Below are positions 1 through 5,593 of a DNA stretch of 5,593 nt, in pieces. The position numbers and the translations under genes were made by a program. The first letter of the stretch is position 1. Each line of letters opens with the position of its first letter. The stretch is from NCBI GenBank assembly GCA_023268575.1, contig JALRCL010000023.1, forward strand, positions 1 to 5,593. The letters are read 5' to 3'. This stretch comes from Patulibacter sp. (GTDB lineage: Bacteria > Actinomycetota > Thermoleophilia > Solirubrobacterales > Solirubrobacteraceae). The notes under the pieces are model-generated. The model saw only the letters and a list, made by a program, of their open reading frames with translations. It did no database searches and had not been told where the DNA came from.

Positions 1-2169
<2,169 letters not shown>

Positions 2170-2180
2170 GTGGGGCTCTG

Positions 2181-2241
2181 GACGACAGGACGGGGACGGG
2201 ACAACGGACAGGGACGGCGGGACCACGGACGGGGTCGGCGG
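2181..2241. repeat. Imperfect 21-nt tandem repeat in the leader of the UvrA-like gene
   Basis: Two adjacent 21-nt units, 2200-2220 and 2221-2241, match at 18 of 21 positions (by-eye alignment). A shorter, degenerate 19-nt relative at 2181-2199 abuts them. On the coding strand the array is pyrimidine-rich, with units of the type CCGCCG(A/T)CCC(C/T)GTCCGT, and it ends about 11 nt before the ATG at 2169. The period is a multiple of three and the uvrA-like frame is open through it, so it would read as a Val/Pro/Ser heptad if translation began at the GTG at 2226. More likely it is untranslated leader or promoter DNA. Its function is unknown. Confidence 0.6.
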
Positions 2242-2285
2242 GACGACCGCTCCGGAACGCTGCGGCGGCGGCGCGGCCCGGGGCA

Positions 2286-2304
2286 CCGCCGCGCGGCGCG
2301 GCGG
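2286..2304 (-). terminator. GC-rich perfect hairpin directly after the VOC gene
   Basis: Arms CCGCCGCG (2286-2293) and CGCGGCGG (2297-2304) are exact reverse complements around a 3-nt loop, starting one base after the VOC stop codon at 2306. A second possible stem just downstream pairs 2262-2268 with 2286-2292. There is no T-tract, which is common for hairpin terminators in high-GC actinobacteria. It may end or attenuate the regulator-VOC transcript before the UvrA-like gene. In such GC-rich DNA a chance dyad cannot be excluded. Confidence 0.4.
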
Positions 2305-2305
2305 C

Positions 2306-2716
2306 TCAGACCTGCTGCAGCCGGATGAGGGTGCCGGCGGGGTCGCGGATCGACGCGTCCCGGATGCCGTAGGGCTGGTCGGTCGGCTCCTGGACGACCT
2401 CGACGACCTCGTGGGCCTGGAGCCGCGCGAAGGCCTCGTCGACGTCCTCGGTGGCGAGGTTGATGCTCGCGAAGGTGCCCTTGGCCATCATCTCGGCGAT
2501 GAGCCGCTGCTCGTCCTCGGTCACGCCGGGGTCGGCGGTCGGCGGGTAGAGGACGATCGACGTCTCGGGCTGCTCGGCGGGGCCGAGGGTGATCCACCGC
2601 ATGCCCTCGTAGCCGACGTCGTTGCGGACCTCGAAGCCGAGCGCGTCGCGGTAGAACGCGAGCGAGGCGTCCGGGTCGGTGTGGGGCAGCATCGACGCGT
2701 GGATCTTCAGGCTCAT
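2306..2716 (-). CDS. VOC family (glyoxalase/bleomycin-resistance fold) protein
   Basis: This 136-residue cytoplasmic protein has the paired beta-alpha-beta-beta-beta modules of the vicinal oxygen chelate fold. Module one spans about residues 4-57, with the typical helix D16-ASLAFYRDALGF and the strand containing SIVLYPP. Module two spans about 82-135, with DVDEAFARL and the closing RDPAG at 124-128. Length and ends fit a single-chain VOC protein. H6 on the first strand could be a metal ligand, but the position that is usually Glu on the last strand is R132 (LIRLQQ). A standard metal-dependent glyoxalase or dioxygenase role is therefore doubtful, and a binding or sequestration role is possible. 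The ATG at 2716 lies 9 bp after the AraC-type gene's stop codon, so the two are very probably co-transcribed and perhaps translationally coupled. No clear Shine-Dalgarno is seen. Family is certain; substrate is unknown. Confidence 0.93.
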   Translation of the reverse strand: MSLKIHASMLPHTDPDASLAFYRDALGFEVRNDVGYEGMRWITLGPAEQPETSIVLYPPTADPGVTEDEQRLIAEMMAKGTFASINLATEDVDEAFARLQAHEVVEVVQEPTDQPYGIRDASIRDPAGTLIRLQQV

Positions 2717-2725
2717 GGGGCCAGC

Positions 2726-3172
2726 CTAGGAGCGGGGCGCCGGGCCCGCTTCTCGATTCCTGACCGGTCTCGTGACGCGCTTGGCGACGCACGGTGCCAG
2801 GCCCTTCGTGGCCCCCGCCTGCTCCCGACGGTAGACGCTCGGCGGCACGCCGACGAGCTCGGAGAAGCGCGTGGAGAACGTCCCCAGCGACGAGCAGCCG
2901 ACGGCGAGGCTCACCTCGGTGACGCTCATCTCGCCCCGGCGCAGCAGCGCCATCGCCCGCTCGATCCGACGGGTCATGAGGTAGCTGTACGGCGACTCGC
3001 CGAACGCGCTGCGGAACGCGCGGCTGAAGTGCCCCGCCGACATGCAGGCGTCGCGCGCGAGCGCCTGGACGTCCAGCGGCCGGGCGTACTCGCGGTCGAT
3101 CCGGTCGCGGACGCGGCGCAGCCGCACGAGGTCCGCGAGCCGGCCGGGTGGGGCGTCCGCTCGATCGGGCAC
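2726..3172 (-). CDS. Short AraC-family transcriptional regulator
   Basis: This 148-residue DNA-binding protein consists almost only of the AraC/XylS-type double helix-turn-helix domain. The first HTH covers about residues 33-54 (LDVQALARDACMSAGHFSRAF). A linking helix follows (YSYLMTRRIERAMALL, 62-77). The second HTH covers about 83-104, ending in the family signature GCSSLGTFSTRF followed by LVGVPPSVYRR (106-116). There is no N-terminal sugar-binding or dimerisation domain, so effector sensing, if any, must use another route. A basic 30-residue tail (119-148) carries one Cys (C128); the other cysteines are C43 and C93, both inside the HTH units. The GTG at 3172 is the chosen start because it gives the full domain plus a short leader; no Shine-Dalgarno supports it. 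The gene is the promoter-proximal member of a unit with the VOC gene and diverges from the hydrolase gene. It probably controls its own operon (inference). Confidence 0.92.
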   Translation of the reverse strand: MPDRADAPPGRLADLVRLRRVRDRIDREYARPLDVQALARDACMSAGHFSRAFRSAFGESPYSYLMTRRIERAMALLRRGEMSVTEVSLAVGCSSLGTFSTRFSELVGVPPSVYRREQAGATKGLAPCVAKRVTRPVRNREAGPAPRS

Positions 3173-3265
3173 GACGGCGATCGTGCCACGCCGGCGAGCC
3201 GTCGGCCAGAGGCGACGCCCAGCTGGACGTCGGCGGACGCCGGAGCGGCCCGGCGGTCGACGGAT

Positions 3266-3285
3266 GTCCCGGGAGGGGACCCGGG
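3266..3285. repeat. CCCGGG pair and GTCCC/GGGAC dyad, possible operator
   Basis: CCCGGG occurs at 3268-3273 and again at 3280-3285, one approximate helical turn apart (12 bp). An overlapping dyad, GTCCC at 3266-3270 with GGGAC at 3276-3280, flanks a 5-bp spacer. This lies midway in the divergent region, about 95 bp upstream of the regulator start. It could be a regulator binding site, but such motifs arise easily at this GC content. Confidence 0.25.
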
Positions 3286-3322
3286 GGCGCGCGGCGGGCC
3301 ACCGGGTTTGGACCGCGGGCGG

Positions 3323-3347
3323 GGAACGACGACCCGCGACGCCCGTA
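3323..3347 (+). promoter_or_regulatory. Candidate ECF-sigma-type promoter for the hydrolase gene
   Basis: GGAAC at 3323-3327 is followed after 16 bp by CGTA at 3344-3347. This resembles the GGAAC / CGT(C or A) pattern of many actinobacterial extracytoplasmic-function sigma factor promoters. It would give a leader of roughly 80 nt before the ATG at 3438. A TTGGAC at 3308-3313 lacks a matching -10 box at normal spacing. The match is short, so this is only a suggestion. Confidence 0.25.
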
Positions 3348-3387
3348 CCGTCGATGCCGGCCCGCTCCTCCCGGCCGTCGCGGGTCG
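3330..3387. repeat. Exact 12-bp inverted repeat upstream of the hydrolase gene
   Basis: CGACCCGCGACG at 3330-3341 is the exact reverse complement of CGTCGCGGGTCG at 3376-3387, with a 34-bp spacer. The left arm lies between the two elements of the candidate promoter and the right arm lies in the predicted leader. This suits a two-site operator better than a transcript hairpin if the candidate promoter is right. If transcription starts further upstream it could form a 12-bp leader stem. Confidence 0.5.
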
Positions 3388-3426
3388 GAGCCGACGCGGG
3401 CCCGACCCTCCCCCGACGGACTCCTC

Positions 3427-3433
3427 AGGAGGT
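3427..3433 (+). promoter_or_regulatory. Strong ribosome binding site for the hydrolase gene
   Basis: AGGAGGT matches the anti-Shine-Dalgarno sequence fully and sits 5 nt (counted from AGGAGG) before the ATG at 3438. It fixes the hydrolase start. It contrasts with the three minus-strand genes, none of which has a recognisable Shine-Dalgarno. Confidence 0.85.
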
Positions 3434-3437
3434 CCCG

Positions 3438-5593
3438 ATGCCGTTCCCACTCCCGCCGTGGCGGGTGCGACGCCGCGTGCCGCTGCCGGTGGCCGTGACG
3501 ACCCTCGCGCTCGCCCTCGCCCCGGCGCTCGCCCCCGCCGCCCCGCCTCGCGGCCAGGAGGCCCTGACCGTCGACCCGCTGCAGCCGGGCCCGTATCCGG
3601 TGCAGCGCGTCGGCTACGACGTCGGCGACCTGCGGCTCGGCCTGGCGCCGGGCTCGCAGCCCGACGCGACGCTCGTGCCGCTGCGCGGCTCGGTGACGTT
3701 CCCCCGTGGCAAGGCCGACCCCTCGCGCGTCATCGTCCTGCTCCACGGCAACCACGGCGTCTGCCTCCGGGAGCCGCGGACGCCCGTCGACCCGCCCTCC
3801 GACGCCCCGCCGGGAACGCCGTCGACCGATCCGTGCCCGGACTGGGCGAAGGTCGACAGCTTCGCCGGGTACGACTACCTCTCCGACGACCTGGCGAGCC
3901 ACGGGTACGTCGTGGTCAGTCCCGAGGCGAACCTCGCGTGGATCTCCGGCCTCGGACCGACGACGTCCTCCGGAAGCCGGACGGGCAGCGCGGCCCGATC
4001 GCAGATCCTCCAGGCGACCCTCGAGGCGGTGCGCGACTGGAACGACGGCGACGCCGTGCTGGACACCGGTCGCGCCGTCGACGTGACGAAGGCGCCACCC
4101 GCGCGCGTCTCGCTCGAGGGGCGGATCGACCTCGAAGCGGGCATCGGCCTGATGGGCCACTCCCGCGGCGGCGCCGGCGTCGTCGACTTCCTGACCTTCA
4201 ACCGCAACAACGTCCGCGGCACGCAGTGGCTCGTCGACGCGACGCTCGCGCTGGAGCCCACGACGTACACCGACCACCCGACGCCGGAGGGCACGAACTT
4301 CGCGACGCTCCTCGGCGGCTGCGACGGCGACATGGGGACGCTCGAGGGCGCGAACTTCTTCGGCCTCGCGAAGTACCAGGCGACGAACGCCGCCACCGCG
4401 GCGCTGCAGTTCTACGTCGAGGGGGCCAACCACAACTTCTACAACTCCGTCTGGGCCGCCGACGGCGACGACGCCCGCGGGACCTGCGGCGGGGGCTGGG
4501 GCGGCGACTTCCCCGACGTGCGCCTGTCCGAGGCCGACCAGCAGAAGACCGGCGTCGCGCTCATGAACGCGTTCATGCGCCGCTACGTCGGCGACGAGAC
4601 GGCCTTCGCCCCGCTGATGACCGGTGAGACGACCCTGCCGCTGTCGGCGTGCCCGACCGGGCCCAGCACGGCCCTCGTCGACTGCCGGGACCTCGTCCGG
4701 ACCTCGTACGTCGGCCCCGACGCCGAGCGGCTGGACCTCATCCGGCCCGATGGCGCCGATCCGACGGGGACCACGGCGACCGGCGGGGCGATCGTCGCCG
4801 ACGGCCTGCGGCGCTTCGAGCTCTGCGATCCCGAGGACGGGAAGCCGGAGCCGTGCCCGGAGAGCGTCACGACGCCGTCCTGGGGCGACCAGTACACGAT
4901 CGGCTGGGACGGCCCCTCGTCCCTGACGGCGCAGCTGGGTCCCGACGGCCGCAGCACCGACCTGACCGGGATGCGGGCGCTGCTGCTGCGGACCGCCCGC
5001 GACGACGGCGCGGCCGAGAACCCGGGCCGCGATCCGCAGGACTACGCGGTGACGCTGACCGACGCGACGGGCGCGACCGCCCGCACGACGGTCGGTGAGT
5101 GGAGCGCGGCGCTGCACGCGCCGTTCAAGCCCCAGACCGTCCTCAACGGCGCCTGGATCCCGCTGTCGGCCTTCGGCGGGATCGACCTCTCGCGGGTCGT
5201 GTCCGTCCGGTTCGGGTTCGGCGAGTCCGGGCTGCCGAGCACCGGGCTCGTCCAGCTGAGCGACGTGTCGTTCCTGCGCAAGCCGGCGTCGAGCACGGCG
5301 GCCGCCACCGGAGCCGGCTCGAGCACGAGCGGCGGCGCGGCTCCCGTGCAGCCCTCGATCCCGGCCCCGAACGGCCCGCAGCCGCCGGTCGGCACGACGC
5401 TCAGCACGAGCGCGTCCTCGCCCCCGGGATCGCCGTGCCGGGACGTCCGCGGACCGCGCGCGACCCGTCCGTCGCTGACCCGCCGGGGGCGCGTGATCAC
5501 CCTGCGCGGCCGCGCGACCGACGTCACGAACTGCGCCGGCGCCCGCGCGGCGGGCACGCGCCGCGTGCTCGTGACGCTCCGCCGGCGCGCGAC
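3438..5593 (+). CDS. Secreted serine alpha/beta-hydrolase with C-terminal accessory domains, 3' end cut by window edge
   Basis: The ATG is set by an AGGAGG site, and 718 codons are visible with no stop. Residues 1 to about 34 form a signal peptide: an Arg-rich start (R9, R11-R13), an Ala/Leu core, and Ala-x-Ala sites near 30-34. The alpha/beta-hydrolase domain covers about 85-390. It has an oxyanion-type LLHGNHG (101-107), YDYL...ASHGYVVVSPEAN (145 to about 166), the nucleophile elbow GHSRG with S242, an acidic site CDGD with D296/D298, and the catalytic His candidate H332 in GANHNFYN. Residues of about 400-614 form a second beta-rich, possibly jelly-roll domain ending in VQLSDVSF. A Ser/Thr/Pro/Gly linker (616-666) leads to a basic Cys-containing domain (667 on) that is cut off. 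Ten cysteines are visible (109, 133, 295, 350, 405, 416, 463, 473, 667, 699), consistent with disulfides outside the cell. It resembles secreted actinobacterial hydrolases of unknown substrate; esterase, lipase or depolymerase are all possible. The catalytic residues other than S242 and H332 are tentative. Confidence 0.9.
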   Translation, partial: MPFPLPPWRVRRRVPLPVAVTTLALALAPALAPAAPPRGQEALTVDPLQPGPYPVQRVGYDVGDLRLGLAPGSQPDATLVPLRGSVTFPRGKADPSRVIVLLHGNHGVCLREPRTPVDPPSDAPPGTPSTDPCPDWAKVDSFAGYDYLSDDLASHGYVVVSPEANLAWISGLGPTTSSGSRTGSAARSQILQATLEAVRDWNDGDAVLDTGRAVDVTKAPPARVSLEGRIDLEAGIGLMGHSRGGAGVVDFLTFNRNNVRGTQWLVDATLALEPTTYTDHPTPEGTNFATLLGGCDGDMGTLEGANFFGLAKYQATNAATAALQFYVEGANHNFYNSVWAADGDDARGTCGGGWGGDFPDVRLSEADQQKTGVALMNAFMRRYVGDETAFAPLMTGETTLPLSACPTGPSTALVDCRDLVRTSYVGPDAERLDLIRPDGADPTGTTATGGAIVADGLRRFELCDPEDGKPEPCPESVTTPSWGDQYTIGWDGPSSLTAQLGPDGRSTDLTGMRALLLRTARDDGAAENPGRDPQDYAVTLTDATGATARTTVGEWSAALHAPFKPQTVLNGAWIPLSAFGGIDLSRVVSVRFGFGESGLPSTGLVQLSDVSFLRKPASSTAAATGAGSSTSGGAAPVQPSIPAPNGPQPPVGTTLSTSASSPPGSPCRDVRGPRATRPSLTRRGRVITLRGRATDVTNCAGARAAGTRRVLVTLRRRA

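Larger units (their letters stand above)
3173..3437. promoter_or_regulatory. Divergent intergenic region between the AraC-type regulator and the secreted hydrolase
   Basis: These 265 bp separate two divergently read genes and must hold the promoter of the hydrolase and probably that of the regulator-VOC unit. No convincing housekeeping -35/-10 pair is seen for the leftward unit. Dyads that could be operators are present and listed separately. I see no credible gene in it. Confidence 0.6.

Noticed and set aside
3308..3336. Housekeeping-type promoter from TTGGAC at 3308
   Set aside because: No TA-rich -10 box occurs 16-19 bp downstream; the bases at that spacing are GACCCG.
3438..3540. Twin-arginine (Tat) export signal on the hydrolase
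   Set aside because: The N-terminus has R11-R13, but the following residues (V-P-L-P) do not match the RRxFLK pattern, and the likely disulfides favour Sec export. Tat cannot be wholly excluded.

Overview
The window is very GC-rich, with almost every third codon position G or C, and it looks like a free-living actinobacterium. Two protein features lean towards the Thermoleophilia/Solirubrobacterales (Patulibacter, Conexibacter, Solirubrobacter types). One is a long secreted hydrolase with a low-complexity Ser/Thr/Pro/Gly linker. The other is the basic Cys-containing beta-sandwich-like tail after that linker, of a kind common in secreted proteins of that group. This placement is inference from protein style, not from a marker gene.

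Layout: there are four protein genes, two of them cut by the window edges. On the minus strand, reading leftward from about 3172, are three genes: a short AraC-type transcription regulator (3172-2726), a VOC/glyoxalase-fold protein (2716-2306, 9 bp after the regulator), and, after a 136-bp gap, a UvrA-like ABC ATPase (2169 to beyond base 1). The ATPase has both Walker A motifs, two zinc modules and both ABC signatures, but little room for a UvrB-binding domain. The 136-bp gap holds a perfect GC hairpin directly after the VOC stop codon and an imperfect 21-nt tandem repeat just upstream of the UvrA-like start.

On the plus strand, diverging from the regulator across a 265-bp intergenic region, is a secreted serine alpha/beta-hydrolase (3438 to beyond the right edge). 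It has a signal peptide, a GHSRG nucleophile elbow, a second beta-rich domain, a disordered linker and the start of a further C-terminal domain. The intergenic region carries a strong ribosome binding site for the hydrolase, a weak ECF-sigma-type promoter candidate, an exact 12-bp inverted repeat and a pair of CCCGGG motifs.

How the genes may work together: the regulator and VOC protein are almost certainly one transcription unit. The UvrA-like ATPase lies in the same direction and belongs to the family of the anthracycline self-resistance protein DrrC. VOC proteins include drug-binding resistance proteins. A regulated response to a toxic or DNA-binding small molecule is therefore a reasonable hypothesis for the three minus-strand genes, but the sequence does not prove it. 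The hydrolase is probably an independent extracellular enzyme that shares only the intergenic region. The rest of the window shows no RNA genes, CRISPR array, insertion sequence or phage features.
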